64,000 bases of DNA. It comes from VRUE01 sp963704545 (GTDB taxonomy: Bacteria; Actinomycetota; Thermoleophilia; Solirubrobacterales; 70-9). Shown here piece by piece: positions 47,163 through 57,876 of the stretch (position 1 is the first letter of the stretch; each line of letters begins with the position of its first letter). The notes below the pieces were generated by a model. It was not told the DNA's origin and did no database searches. It worked only from the letters and a program-made list of their open reading frames with translations. The translations under genes were made by a program, and so were the position numbers. The stretch lies in contig OY969915.1 in assembly GCA_963704545.1 (NCBI GenBank), positions 2,294,001-2,358,000 of the forward strand, written 5' to 3'.

Positions 47163-48357
47163 CGCCGAAAGCGACGTGCCCCACCCACGCCGCGGAGAGC
47201 CCGGCCGAGGCGACGAGCACAAGCGCCACCCGCGGGTCGTAGGCCTCCGACAGCCAGCCGACGAGCGGCGCACCGATAGGAGTCGAGCCGAGGAAGACGA
47301 CCGAGTAGAGCGCCATCACGCGACCGCGCATCTGCGGCTCGACGAAGAGCTGCAGCGAGGAGTTGATCGCGGCGGCGAAGGTGACGGCAGCGGCTCCGAG
47401 CAGCGCCAGCACCGGGATCTCCAAGGCCAGGCTTGGCATCAGCGCCGCCAGCAGTGCGGTCAGGCCGAAGGTGAGCGCGGCACCGACGATCAGACGCCGG
47501 TCGGCGCGACCGCGGGCGCCGGTGATCAAAGCACCGATCACCGAGCCGGCGCCCATCGCCGAGACCAGTGCCGCGTAGGCGCTCGGCCCACCGTCGAAGC
47601 TGAAGCGGGCGAGCAGCGGCAGGATGACCTGGAAGTTGAGTCCGAACGTGCCGACGATGGCCATCAGGCCCAGTGGGACCGCCAGCTCGGGCGTTCGGCG
47701 CACGTAACTCAGGCCGGCGCGGACAGCGCCGCGCTCGCGAGCCACCGTGGGCGCCGCGCTCAGCTCGGCGGGGTCCATCCGCCAGAGCGCGAAGATCATC
47801 GCCGAGAAGGTGAGAGCGTTGAGTGCGAAACAGAGCTCGACGCCGACGCCGACGATCAGGAGGCCCGCCAGGGTCGGGCCGACGAGCCGGGCCGATTGGA
47901 TCAGGACGCTGTTGAGGCTGACCGCGTTGACGACGCGGTCAGGGCCGACCATCTCGATCGCGAAGCTCTGTCTGGTCGGGTTGTCGACGGCGTTGACCGT
48001 GCCACGGAGGAAGGCGAGGACGAAGACCATCCAGGGGGCGACGGAGCCGGCGATGACGATCGCGAGGAGGACCAGCGCCGGTACGGCCATCAGCGCCTGG
48101 GTCACCATCAGCAGGCTGCGCTTGGGGAAGCGGTCGGCGAGGACCCCGCCCCAGGCGCCGAAGAGCAGGATCGGGAGGAACTGCAAGGCCGTCGTCATCC
48201 CGACCGCGAGGCCGCTTCCGGTCAACGAGAGGATCAGCCAGACCTCGGCGACCATCTGCATCCAGTTCCCCGAGAGGGAGACGATCTGCCCGGCGAAGTA
48301 GCGGCGGTAGTTGGGGACTGCGAGGGAGTCGAAGCTGCGCCTGATGCCGGCACTCAC
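47140..48357 (-). CDS. MFS drug/metabolite exporter
   Basis: 405 residues, 11-12 membrane helices. NYRRYFAGQIVSLSGNWMQMVAEVWLILSLTGSGLAVGM, the first half loop GGVLADRFPKRSLLM, NAVDNPTRQSFAIEMVGPDRVVNAVSLNS and LQLFVEPQMRGRVMALYSVVFLGSTPIGAPLVGWLSE match the TetV/EntS-like family of actinobacterial exporters. Start ATG 48357 overlaps the MarR stop by 4 bases, so the regulator probably controls it. Confidence 0.9.
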   Translation of the reverse strand: MSAGIRRSFDSLAVPNYRRYFAGQIVSLSGNWMQMVAEVWLILSLTGSGLAVGMTTALQFLPILLFGAWGGVLADRFPKRSLLMVTQALMAVPALVLLAIVIAGSVAPWMVFVLAFLRGTVNAVDNPTRQSFAIEMVGPDRVVNAVSLNSVLIQSARLVGPTLAGLLIVGVGVELCFALNALTFSAMIFALWRMDPAELSAAPTVARERGAVRAGLSYVRRTPELAVPLGLMAIVGTFGLNFQVILPLLARFSFDGGPSAYAALVSAMGAGSVIGALITGARGRADRRLIVGAALTFGLTALLAALMPSLALEIPVLALLGAAAVTFAAAINSSLQLFVEPQMRGRVMALYSVVFLGSTPIGAPLVGWLSEAYDPRVALVLVASAGLSAAWVGHVAFGVNRSRAA

Positions 48358-48809
48358 CGGCCCCGCTCCTCCAGCATCCCCTCGAGAATCGTCGCGGCCC
48401 GGTCGAGGGCCTCGACGTCGGCGGGGGGAAGGTCGCGCATGCGCCGGGCCAGGTAGGCGTTCTTGCGGCTGCGCAGTCGCCGCAACCGCTCGCGGCCGGC
48501 GGCGTTGACGCTTACCAGCGAGCTGCGGCCGTCGGCAGGATCGGGTGCGCGGTCGACCAGCCCCGCCTCGAGCAGCACCCGCAGGATGCGCGTCGCGGTC
48601 GGCCTCTTGATCCGCTCGATCGCCGCCAGCTCGCTGGGCGTGAGCGGCCCGTGCCGTTCCACGGTCGCCAGCGCTGACCCCGCGGTCGGCGTCAGCTCGG
48701 CCCCCTCTCCCGCCGCCTCCTGACGCAACCGCCGAGCTGTCCGCACGATCACCATCCGCAACCGCGCGGCGGAGTCGGTGAGCAGAGTGTCCGTGGTCTC
48801 GACGGTCAT
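48354..48809 (-). CDS. MarR-family regulator
   Basis: 151 residues. Winged HTH: LATVERHGPLTPSELAAIERIKRPTATRILRVLLEAGLVDRAPDPADGRSSLVSVNAAGRERL (about 47-109), with the DxRSxxV wing. It binds small ligands and DNA as a dimer. Coupled to the MFS exporter. A TAGTTT-AGC-AAACTA palindrome 18 bases before its start is the likely operator, so it probably represses itself and the transporter. Confidence 0.9.
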   Translation of the reverse strand: MTVETTDTLLTDSAARLRMVIVRTARRLRQEAAGEGAELTPTAGSALATVERHGPLTPSELAAIERIKRPTATRILRVLLEAGLVDRAPDPADGRSSLVSVNAAGRERLRRLRSRKNAYLARRMRDLPPADVEALDRAATILEGMLEERGR

Positions 48810-48826
48810 TAGTTAGCCTTGATAAT

Positions 48827-48841
48827 TAGTTTAGCAAACTA
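48827..48841. promoter_or_regulatory. MarR operator candidate
   Basis: TAGTTT-AGC-AAACTA is an exact inverted repeat in the AT-rich divergent promoter region, 18 bases before the marR ATG. A second half-site (TTAGTTAGCC) lies nearer the gene. MarR proteins favour such sites. Confidence 0.6.
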
Positions 48842-48850
48842 TCCCAACAC

Positions 48851-48899
48851 GCTGACTTCGTGGTTAGTTCCGCATAGCGGAACCAAAGACGAAGTCAGC
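48851..48899. repeat. type C hairpin (copy 1)
   Basis: Outer stem GCTGACTTCGT/ACGAAGTCAGC (48851-48861 with 48889-48899), a partly unpaired internal loop, then TTCCGC-ATA-GCGGAA (48868-48882). Similar tips occur at 55722-55760 and 55793-55835. Located just before the DUF2332 start; it may be in the leader of that gene. Confidence 0.6.
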
Positions 48900-48914
48900 G
48901 CATACGATCTGAAC

Positions 48915-49949
48915 GTGACGGAGGTGGCGGAAGAGGCGATCGCGGAGCAGTTGCGCTGGCAGGCCGAGGCCTGCCGGATGATCGGGTCGCCCCTCTACGC
49001 GGCGTTGCTGGAGCAGGCGGCGGCGGACGTCGAGGCGCGCGGGCCGGTCTGGGAGGCCCTGCGCGGCCACGAGGGCGACCCCCGGTTCTCGGTGCTCGGG
49101 CTGCGGCTACTGGGGACGGTGAATCGCATGGTCATCACCGGACGGGAGCCGGAGCTCGCCGCGGCCTACGAAGCCCGCGACGCGTCGCGGGCCTGGAAGG
49201 CGCTGCACGACGCGATCGCGCGCAACGCCGCGGAGCTGCGCCCGCTCGTCGACCTTCCCGTGCAGACGAACGAGGTCGGCCGCTGCAACGCGCTGCTCTT
49301 CGGGTTCCTGGCCGTCGCCGCCGAGACCGGCATGCCCCTGCGCCTGCTCGAGGTCGGCGCGAGCGCCGGGCTCAACCTGCGCTGGGATCGCTTCGGCTAC
49401 AGGGCGGACGGGTTCACCTGGGGCCCGGCCGAGTCGCCCCTGCAACTCGAGTTCGAGCTCGAAGGCGCGGCGCCGGCGCTGCCGGCTGCGGTCGAGGTCG
49501 CCGAGCGCCGCGGCTGCGACGCGAACCCGGTCGACGCCTCCACACCGGAGGGACGGCTGACCCTGCTCTCCTACGTCTGGCCCGACCAGCCCGAGCGGAT
49601 CGCCCGCATGCAAGCGGCCCTGAGGGTGGCCGAAGAGGTTCCGGTCACGATCGAGCGCGAGACCGCGGCCGCCTGGACCGAGCGGACGCTCACCGAACCG
49701 GCCGCCGGTCGAGCCACGGTGCTCTACCACTCGATCGTCAGCCAGTACCTGGGCGACCAGGAGCGCGAGGCCTTCTTCGGGCACGTAAGGGCGGCCGGCG
49801 AGAGGGCGAGCGCGGACGCCCCGCTGGCCTGGCTGCGGATGGAGCCGGTCGACGACCGGGCCGACCTCGATCTGACGACCTGGCCCGGCGGCGAGACCCG
49901 CCGCATCGCGCGGGTCGGCTACCACGGCAGCCCGGTGGAGCTGCTTTAA
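48915..49949 (+). CDS. DUF2332 family protein
   Basis: 344 residues from GTG 48915. The open frame runs upstream through the type C hairpin, which argues against an earlier start. AEQLRWQAEACRMIGSPLYAALLEQAAADVEARGPVW, NEVGRCNALLFGFLAVAAETGMPLRLLEVGASAGLNLRWDRFGYR and VLYHSIVSQYLGDQEREAF are the DUF2332 pattern. LLEVGASAGLNL resembles a SAM-binding glycine loop, so a methyltransferase-like fold is possible. Function unknown. Overlaps the next gene by 4 bases, convergent. Confidence 0.85.
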   Translation: MTEVAEEAIAEQLRWQAEACRMIGSPLYAALLEQAAADVEARGPVWEALRGHEGDPRFSVLGLRLLGTVNRMVITGREPELAAAYEARDASRAWKALHDAIARNAAELRPLVDLPVQTNEVGRCNALLFGFLAVAAETGMPLRLLEVGASAGLNLRWDRFGYRADGFTWGPAESPLQLEFELEGAAPALPAAVEVAERRGCDANPVDASTPEGRLTLLSYVWPDQPERIARMQAALRVAEEVPVTIERETAAAWTERTLTEPAAGRATVLYHSIVSQYLGDQEREAFFGHVRAAGERASADAPLAWLRMEPVDDRADLDLTTWPGGETRRIARVGYHGSPVELL

Positions 49950-51421
49950 CGGCCGTGCTCCATTGCCTCCAGGCCCCGATCGAGCGCCGCGACGGTCGTC
50001 GCGCCCGCGGGGGCTGGAACGGCTCGAAACGTGGAGGCGGCCAACTCCAGGCGGAAGGCGGTCCGCCCACCGCTGTCGAAGGCGGTCACCAGCGGATTGT
50101 CCCCCCAGCTGACGAGCCAGCCTCCTTCCTCGAGGGGTCGGGCCGAGCCGCAGCAGTGGCTGGTCGTGATCCGAGGCTCGTTCAGCTGCCCGAGGTAGGT
50201 CGCGGTGCCCTTCTCCAGGTCGAGGCTGTAGGAGACGACGCGGGGCCGACGGGGCCGGTCCTTGCCGTTGTCGTAGACGCTGACGTCGCCGTCCTCCTCG
50301 ACACGGGCGTCGTGTTGGCCGCCGAACAGCTTGACCGCCGGGTCGCCGAGGATCCGCAGCGAGTCGGCCGTCGGCGTGCCGCCCAGCTTCCAGACGATGT
50401 CGCCGGTCGAGCGTTCGATGCCGTAGATCGCATCGGTGTGGCGCATCGACACCACCACTTCATCCGCCTCCCGGGGCTCGATCGAGTTGATGTGCACAGG
50501 GTCGAAGGTGGTTACTCCCCGAGCGCTGTGTTTGGCGTTGCTGAGCACGTTGCGCCACCACCGCCCGGTCTCGCCGAGGCCGATCTTCCCGCGTGAGTTC
50601 CAGCGCCAGGCCACCTGGCCCTCGGGACCGATTTCCTGGATCTCCCCGAAGACCGCCGAAGCGCTCTTGGGGCCGCCGAAGCGCTTCAGATTCACTTTCG
50701 CGGCCGGGGCGTAGGTGTCGACGAGGACGTTGCCACTGCCGAGCTCACGGAACTCGTGCCCGTCGATGATCTCCCCCTTCGTCCTCACCACCCGGACCAG
50801 CTCCCCCGAGGGCGAGCGGACCTCATGGGCCATGCGGGGGTCCAGCCCATATCCGTCACCGAACGATCGCGCCCAGACGACGTTGCCATCGCTCAGGATC
50901 TGTGCCCAGAGCGCTCGGGTATCCGGGCTGTACCACCAGCGCGGGACACCCCCGTGATCGAAGACGATCACCCAGGGACGTGCGTCCCGCGAAGCCTTGA
51001 AGCTGACCACGAACAGGCCCGGATCGATTGGACGCAAGCCCTGGAACCGCCACCTCGGAAAGTCCGCAGGGAGGCACCGCACCTCGTAGGCACGGCGATC
51101 GTCGCCGCTGGTCACGGTGAGGGTGAAGCTCTCGCCAGGGCGAACGCCGGGATCGACCTGTATGGCGCCCGTCCTCGGCTTGGCCGGGCCGACGGCGACC
51201 GTCGTCCCGGCCCCTGCGTCGGCCCGGATCGCCGCGGCGCGGCGACCGCATCGCGAGACGTAGCGGGTCTCGGCGGGATCGAAGTCCGGATAGAGGCCGC
51301 TGATCGATAGCGAGGCGACAGGGCCAGGCTTGGTGCTACCGGTGACGCCGCAGCCCCAGATCGCGAATGCGAGCGCAACCAGCAGGCCCAGGAACGAGGT
51401 GCCTATCGCTCTGCCGGTCAT
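49946..51421 (-). CDS. arylsulfotransferase-type lipoprotein
   Basis: 491 residues. The N-terminus LVALAFAIWGC is a lipoprotein signal with Cys about 24. A small cadherin-like domain (about 36-115) follows, then the ASST beta-propeller: DPGLFVVSFKASRDARPWVIVFDHGGVPRWWYSPD, IIDGHEFRELGSGNVLVDTY, FDPVHINSIEPREADEVVVSMRHTDAIYGIERSTGDIVWKLGG and LFGGQHDARVEEDGDVSVYDNGKDR. The family transfers sulfate between phenols without PAPS. Whether this one is catalytic is uncertain; the conserved His residues in 'GHEF', 'HINS' and 'QHDA' are present. Confidence 0.85.
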   Translation of the reverse strand: MTGRAIGTSFLGLLVALAFAIWGCGVTGSTKPGPVASLSISGLYPDFDPAETRYVSRCGRRAAAIRADAGAGTTVAVGPAKPRTGAIQVDPGVRPGESFTLTVTSGDDRRAYEVRCLPADFPRWRFQGLRPIDPGLFVVSFKASRDARPWVIVFDHGGVPRWWYSPDTRALWAQILSDGNVVWARSFGDGYGLDPRMAHEVRSPSGELVRVVRTKGEIIDGHEFRELGSGNVLVDTYAPAAKVNLKRFGGPKSASAVFGEIQEIGPEGQVAWRWNSRGKIGLGETGRWWRNVLSNAKHSARGVTTFDPVHINSIEPREADEVVVSMRHTDAIYGIERSTGDIVWKLGGTPTADSLRILGDPAVKLFGGQHDARVEEDGDVSVYDNGKDRPRRPRVVSYSLDLEKGTATYLGQLNEPRITTSHCCGSARPLEEGGWLVSWGDNPLVTAFDSGGRTAFRLELAASTFRAVPAPAGATTVAALDRGLEAMEHGR

Positions 51422-51473
51422 GCGGCGAGTCTAGGAGCAAGGCACCGGGAGAGACGCGTCGAATCAGACGCGG

Positions 51474-52291
51474 ATGGAGCCCGAGGCACAGGTGCAGGCG
51501 GTGCGCTACGCGCCCGGGATGGACGCGCGCAGCACGCGGGTCGCCGAACGGCTGAACACGCCGATGCTGATCGCGGCGGCGCTGACATTGCCGATGGTGG
51601 CGATCACCGAGTCCGAGCCGGGAGGCTGGCTCGAAAGCGTCGCGCATTTCCTCAACTGGGCCACCTGGCTCGCCTTCGTCTTCGAGCTGGTGGTGATGCT
51701 GGCGGTGGTGCCGAACCGCCGCGCCTGGCTCCGACACCACCAGCTCAACGTGATCATCGTCGTGCTCACCCCTCCCATCCTGCCGCCCGGGCTGCAGGGA
51801 TTGCGCGTCCTGCGGCTGCTGCGGCTCTTGCGGCTGCTGCGACTGGCCCAACTCTCGCGCGAGGTCTTCTCCCTCGAGGGCCTGCGCTACGCGATGCTGC
51901 TCGCGGCGCTGACCGCAATCGGCGGCGGCGCCCTGTTCGAGGCCTTCGAGAAGCAGGCGCAACACCTCGACACCTGGGACGGGATCTACTGGGCGGTGAC
52001 GACGATGACGACGCTGGGCTCCGACATCTACCCGACGACGACCGGCGGCGAGATCGTCTCGACCGTGATCCTGATCGTCGGCATCGGCTTCGTCGCCCTG
52101 ATGACCGGCGCCTTCGCACAACGCTTCCTCAGCCCTGAAATCGTCGAGATAGAGGAAGAGCTCGAGGCGGAGCAGGTCTCCGCCGAGGCCATTGCCCTGC
52201 GAGAGCTGCGCGGCGTCCAGGAACAGCTGCAGGCGCTCGAGCTCGCCGTTCAGCGCATGGTCGACGAACGCGGCAGCCAGGGACGCCCGTC

Positions 52292-52310
<19 letters not shown>
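51474..52310 (+). CDS. voltage-sensor-type ion channel with an atypical pore
   Basis: 278 residues: four voltage-sensor-like helices (about 30-120), including a basic S4-like run LRVLRLLRLLRLLRLAQLSRE with an Arg every third residue. The pore helix and filter (about 165-195, WDGIYWAVTTMTTLGSDIYP) read TTLGSD instead of TVGYGD. The last helix (about 201-225) is IVSTVILIVGIGFVALMTGAFAQRFL. A C-terminal coiled coil (about 232-265) would tetramerise it. K+ selectivity is therefore doubtful. Starts ATG 51474; overlaps the convergent acs gene by 19 bases. Confidence 0.82.
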
Positions 52311-54274
<1,964 letters not shown>

Positions 54275-54309
54275 GCCGCTCCTTCCCTCGCCGCTACCCT
54301 GAGTGCCGA

Positions 54310-54322
54310 AACGGTACCCGTT
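54310..54322. promoter_or_regulatory. AACGG-TAC-CCGTT inverted repeat between acs and the MBL-rhodanese gene
   Basis: A perfect 5-3-5 inverted repeat in the 66-base divergent spacer, 35 bases before the acs start and 18 before the dioxygenase start. It could be an operator shared by both. Confidence 0.35.
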
Positions 54323-54340
54323 CCGAAATCGCCTGACCAA

Positions 54341-55714
54341 ATGCTCTTCCGCCAGATCATCCACGAGGACCTCGGCTGCGCCTCCTATCTCGTCGGCGAC
54401 ACCGCCTCGGGCGTCGCCGCGGTGGTCGACCCCCAGTGGGACATCGACCCCTACCTGCACCTCAGCCGCCTGCACGGCGTGCGGATCGAGCACGTTCTCG
54501 AGACCCATAACCACGCCGACCACGTCTCCGGCCACGGCCGGCTGGCCCGCGCGACCGGCGCGACGATCCACGTCCACGAGCTGGCCGGAGCGGAGTACCC
54601 GCACGAGGCGTTCGCCGGCGGCTGGACGCTGAAGCTGGGCGATGGAGCGACCGTCGAGGCGATCCACACGCCCGGCCACCGTCCCGAGCACACCTCCTTC
54701 CTGCTGCGCGACGCCGCGCGCGGAGACGACCCCTGGGCCGTGCTTACCGGCGACTCGCTCTTCGTCGGCGACGTCGCCCGACCCGATCTCGCGATCGAGC
54801 CGCGCGAGGGCGCAGCCGACATCTTCCGCTCCCTGCACGAGGAGCTGCTGACCTTGCCCGAGGAGACCGAGGTCTGGCCCGGGCACCTGGGCGGCTCGCT
54901 CTGCGGCAGCTCCGGGATCGACCTGAAGACGTCCTCGACGATCGGGTTCGAGCGCCGCCACAACCGGGCGCTCGGTTTCGGCAGCGAGGCCGAGTTCGTC
55001 GAGGACGCGGTCGCCACGATCGGCGCCAAGCCGCCCAACGTCGAGCACATCGTCTCGCTGAACCGAGGCCCGCTGGTCGAATCGATCAGTGCCCCGACCC
55101 GGCTCACGCCGCACGGCTTCGAGGCCGCGATCACCGCCGGAGCGCTGGCGATCGACTCGCGCACCAACGAGCAGTTCGACGAGGCACACATCCCCGGCTC
55201 GATCAGCGCCTCCGCCTACGACACCGGCTTCGCCACCAAGGTCGCCGAGATGGTGCCGGTCGGGGCCGAGCTGCTGGTCGTGGCCGCCTCCGACGGCAAC
55301 GAGCTCGAGGCGGCCGAGTTGCTCGCCGCGGTCGGCCTCCCGGTACGAGGCTTCCTCGGCGGCGGGATGACCGCCTGGCGCGCCGAGGACCGCCCGGTGG
55401 CGCGGATCGAGTCGATCGACCTTGCGGAGCTGGCCCGTCGCCTCGACGACGACTCGGGTCCCCAGGTCCTCGACGTGCGCGGCGACGCCGAGTACGCGGA
55501 GGGCCACGTCCCCGGCTCGATCCACATCCCCTTCGCGCAGCTGCGCGGGCGGCTCGACGAGCTCCCCCGCGACCGCCCGATAGCGACGATCTGCAAGGCC
55601 GGCAAACGCAGCGGCCTCGCTGCCTCGATCCTGCAGCGAGAAGGCTTCGAGGGCGTGATCCACGTCAGCCGCGGCAATGCAGCGATGTGGGATCAGGCAA
55701 ACGCCGCTACCTGA
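54341..55714 (+). CDS. persulfide dioxygenase-rhodanese fusion
   Basis: 457 residues. MBL domain (about 1-240) with HNHADH (about 59, ETHNHADHVSGHGRLA), TPGHRPEHTSFLL and GDSLFVGDVARPDL, as in ETHE1-like persulfide dioxygenases. Two rhodanese domains follow: the first (about 263-350, ALAIDSRTNEQFDEAHIPGSI) lacks the catalytic Cys; the second (about 365-450) has ATICKAGKRSGLAASIL with Cys intact. It probably oxidises or transfers sulfane sulfur. ATG 54341 is chosen; an upstream frame is antisense to acs. Confidence 0.9.
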   Translation: MLFRQIIHEDLGCASYLVGDTASGVAAVVDPQWDIDPYLHLSRLHGVRIEHVLETHNHADHVSGHGRLARATGATIHVHELAGAEYPHEAFAGGWTLKLGDGATVEAIHTPGHRPEHTSFLLRDAARGDDPWAVLTGDSLFVGDVARPDLAIEPREGAADIFRSLHEELLTLPEETEVWPGHLGGSLCGSSGIDLKTSSTIGFERRHNRALGFGSEAEFVEDAVATIGAKPPNVEHIVSLNRGPLVESISAPTRLTPHGFEAAITAGALAIDSRTNEQFDEAHIPGSISASAYDTGFATKVAEMVPVGAELLVVAASDGNELEAAELLAAVGLPVRGFLGGGMTAWRAEDRPVARIESIDLAELARRLDDDSGPQVLDVRGDAEYAEGHVPGSIHIPFAQLRGRLDELPRDRPIATICKAGKRSGLAASILQREGFEGVIHVSRGNAAMWDQANAAT

Positions 55715-55721
55715 ACCAAGC

Positions 55722-55760
55722 GGTCGCAGTTCTCTCCGCTACGCGGGGGTAAGTACGACC
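55722..55760. repeat. type C hairpin (copy 2)
   Basis: GGTCGCAGTTCTCTCCGC pairs loosely with GCGGGGGTAAGTACGACC across TAC. Related to copies at 55793 and 48851, with the same GGTCG..CGACC foot as copy 3. Located 8 bases after the MBL-rhodanese stop. Confidence 0.5.
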
Positions 55761-55792
55761 TCAAGGCGCCATCGAGGTGACTCTTCGGCTTC

Positions 55793-55835
55793 GCGGTCGC
55801 AGTTTCCGCCGCATAGCGGAAGGAATTACGACCGC
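55793..55835. repeat. type C hairpin (copy 3)
   Basis: GCGGTCG (55793-55799) and CGACCGC (55829-55835) form the foot; TTCCGC-CGCATA-GCGGAA the cap. Adjacent to copy 2, in the spacer before the convergent NlpC/P60 gene (stop at 55850). Confidence 0.55.
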
Positions 55836-55849
55836 AGCGGGCGCGGAGA

Positions 55850-57064
55850 TCAGTAGCCCGGGGGGTGGCGGGCAATGAAGCCTTCGGTCGAGCTGACCGG
55901 CGAGGGGTGCCAGCGGGGGCCGGCGCCCCCGGAGGTGTCGAAGGCGAGGCCGGCGATGATCACCCAGGCGTGGCCGGCGTTGGCGTAGACGGTGATCCAG
56001 CGGCCGGGCCCAGGTTCGCCCCAGGTCGAGAGGCCGGTCGAGTCGAGCGGGCTGGAGAGGAAGCCGCCGCCGTTGAGGGCGAAGCTGACGGCGCCGGAGC
56101 AGTCATAGCCCGAGGATTCGAAGGAGCCGTGGCCGCCGCCCCAGATGTATGGCGTGGTGGCGATCGAGTTGGCGGCTTCGATCGCGGCCGCGACCGCCGC
56201 GGGGGCCGCGCTGGGCACGCTGGCCTGGCTTTCGGAGATGTAGCCGGCGCTCTCGCCCGGGGTCAATGGCGCCGGCGTGCCCGTCGGCACCGGCTTGCCG
56301 CTGGCGGCGAGCTGTTCGGAGATCGCGGAGAGGTTGTCGCTGAGCGCCGCTTCCCGCGACTCGAGCGATTCGAGCGCGGCCTGGCGTTCCGCCTGGGCGG
56401 ACTTGAGCTCGGAGAAACGTGCCTCCACTTCCTGGCGCGCGGCTGCGGCCTCGCGCTCCTTGACCGCGATCGCGTCGCGTGCCTGCTTGATCTGTAGGCG
56501 CACCTCGGTCATCCGCTCGACCGCGGCCTTGGCCTGGTCGCGCAAATCCTTGACGCGTGTGGCAACCGAGTCGTCGTACTCCTGGATCTGATTCAGGTAG
56601 TCGGCGCGGGTGGTCACTTCCGACCAGCTCGCCGAGTCGAGAACCACGTTGATCATGTCCGGGCTGCCCGACTCGTAGATCGCGACGAGGCGCTCGCGCA
56701 GCACTTCCAAGGCCCGCTGCAGACGGGCCCGAACGCGGGCCAGGTGGCGCTTCTCGGCCTCGAGCTTCGCCGTCGCCCGGTCGAGCTCAGCCTGCTTGGC
56801 GGAGAGCTCCGCCTCGAGCGCCGCCTGCTGCTGGCGCAGGGCCGAGACTTCGCCGATCATCGAGTCGATCGCCCGGTTCTGCTCGGCGATCGTCGCGGCG
56901 ACGGCGCTCTGGCTCTCGCGCACCTTGCTCAGTTTTCCCTGGGTCTCGTGCAGCTTCTCTTCGAGCGTCTCGGCAGGTGCCGAGGCCGCTGCGCAGAGCA
57001 GGGCGAAGAGCAGCGTCGCGGGCAGCAGCAGCCACCATGAGTTGCCGCGAAGGGAAGCACGCAT
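55850..57064 (-). CDS. coiled-coil NlpC/P60 cell-wall hydrolase
   Basis: 404 residues. Signal peptide (about 8-31, WWLLLPATLLFALLCAAASA). A long coiled coil (about 32-255: LEEKLHETQGKLSKVRESQ, then RQQQAALEAELSAKQAEL; VVLDSASWSEVTTRADYLNQIQEYD is a PcsB-like hinge). The C-terminal NlpC/P60 domain (about 290-404) has PYIWGGG, YDCSGAVSFAL (Cys nucleophile about 321) and GHAWVIIAGLAFDT (His about 367). PcsB/RipA-like peptidoglycan hydrolase in division or shape; the coiled coil would bring an activator such as FtsEX (inference). Confidence 0.88.
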   Translation of the reverse strand: MRASLRGNSWWLLLPATLLFALLCAAASAPAETLEEKLHETQGKLSKVRESQSAVAATIAEQNRAIDSMIGEVSALRQQQAALEAELSAKQAELDRATAKLEAEKRHLARVRARLQRALEVLRERLVAIYESGSPDMINVVLDSASWSEVTTRADYLNQIQEYDDSVATRVKDLRDQAKAAVERMTEVRLQIKQARDAIAVKEREAAAARQEVEARFSELKSAQAERQAALESLESREAALSDNLSAISEQLAASGKPVPTGTPAPLTPGESAGYISESQASVPSAAPAAVAAAIEAANSIATTPYIWGGGHGSFESSGYDCSGAVSFALNGGGFLSSPLDSTGLSTWGEPGPGRWITVYANAGHAWVIIAGLAFDTSGGAGPRWHPSPVSSTEGFIARHPPGY

Positions 57065-57176
57065 CGGCGGCGCACGCTAGCGAAGTCCCCGAAAAATTGT
57101 TAGGAGTTGCTAATAACCTGCAACTTCCCTTGCAAATTTCGCAAATTGCAGGATTTCTCGAAGATGACGCGAGGGC

Positions 57177-57242
57177 GGGCCTTCGGGGGTCCCTCCCCAG
57201 GCCGCTTCGCGGGAGTTCCTGGGGAGGGACCCCCGAAGGCCC
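57177..57242 (+). ncRNA. type B long hairpin element (locus 2)
   Basis: Perfect 25-bp stem (57177-57201 with 57218-57242). The apex reads CCGCTTCGCGGGAGTT (57202-57217) on the plus strand, so it is inverted relative to the other two B copies. It lies 112 bases upstream of the NlpC start and 120 bases from a type A copy, forming the same head-to-head A/B pair as at 26731-26996. Confidence 0.8.
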
Positions 57243-57362
57243 TCACACCAGCTCGATAAAAGGCGCCGGCCGCGAAGAGGCCCCGGGAGATAAAAGCTCG
57301 GAAGACCCGGGAGCTCGGCGGCGCTCGGACAGGAAAAAGCTCGAGGCTCAAGGAGCTTCGGA

Positions 57363-57440
57363 AGGGATGCCGGCGCCCCTCCCCAAAACACTCAAGCGAG
57401 GCTCCCGCCGAGCGTTTTGGGGAGGGGCGCCGGCATCCCT
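57363..57440 (-). ncRNA. type A long hairpin element (locus 2)
   Basis: Perfect 27-bp stem (57363-57389 with 57414-57440) and a 24-nt apex (57390-57413). On the minus strand the apex folds as GCTC-GGCGG-GAGC then CTC-GCTT-GAG, like locus 1. The stem tip GTTTTGGGG/CCCCAAAAC is conserved; the base of the stem differs with compensating changes. It ends 6 bases before the stop of the SHOCT gene and has the same orientation to it as locus 1 to its gene. Confidence 0.8.
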
Positions 57441-57446
57441 CTACCA

Positions 57447-57836
57447 CTACGCCAGCAGCTTGGCCTTTGCCTTCTCGAACTCGTCGCCCGAGAGCGCGCC
57501 CTTTTCCTTCAGCTCATTCAGCTTGTGCAGTTCGTCGGCCGGTGTCGCGTGAGCCTGTTCGCGGATGTAGGAGTCCATGTGCTGCTTGGCCTCGGCTTGC
57601 GCCTTGATCGTCCGGTCGCGCATGCCGTCGCCGCGGGCGATCAGGTAGATCAGCGCGGTTATGAACGGGACGAAGACGAGGAACAGCACCCATGCCGCCT
57701 TGGCCCAACCCGAGGTTTCGTGGTCGCGGAAGAGGTCGCTGAGAATCGCGACCAGGATCCAGATCCAGATCACGAAGAAGAAAATCTCGAAGGCGAGCAG
57801 CATGGCTTCGCCCAGGTTGATGTTTGCGAGGGGCAA
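57447..57836 (-). CDS. PLDc_N/SHOCT-domain membrane protein
   Basis: About 129 residues from TTG 57836, which has AAAGGA 8 bases upstream; GTG 57875 is an alternative (142 residues). Two membrane helices (about 12-34, MLLAFEIFFFVIWIWILVAI; about 47-67, KAAWVLFLVFVPFITALIYLI) with the PLDc_N pattern between them. ADELHKLNELKEKGALSGDEFEKAKAKLL at the end is a SHOCT motif. Such proteins occur in envelope stress contexts; function unknown. Last gene after an oxidoreductase and a TrmH gene. Confidence 0.82.
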   Translation of the reverse strand: MPLANINLGEAMLLAFEIFFFVIWIWILVAILSDLFRDHETSGWAKAAWVLFLVFVPFITALIYLIARGDGMRDRTIKAQAEAKQHMDSYIREQAHATPADELHKLNELKEKGALSGDEFEKAKAKLLA

Positions 57837-57876
57837 GGGGACGGTCCTTTCGGTCGGGGATAGCGTTGCGTCCACG

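Larger units (their letters stand above)
57065..57446. other. 382-base spacer holding a type B and a type A hairpin
   Basis: No gene is seen; frames across it (for example 57100-57447) translate the hairpins and are spurious. It contains the B/A pair described separately, with about 120 bases between them. The NlpC gene start is at 57064, so its promoter must lie in the part near 57065-57170, which includes an AT-rich stretch (57100-57155). Confidence 0.7.

Noticed and set aside
54275..55663. Upstream extension of the acs frame
   Set aside because: It is antisense to the persulfide dioxygenase-rhodanese gene, and acs has a proper ATG at 54274.
57100..57447. 115-codon frame across the second hairpin pair
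   Set aside because: Same reason: the repeated peptide motifs reflect DNA palindromes, not protein conservation.
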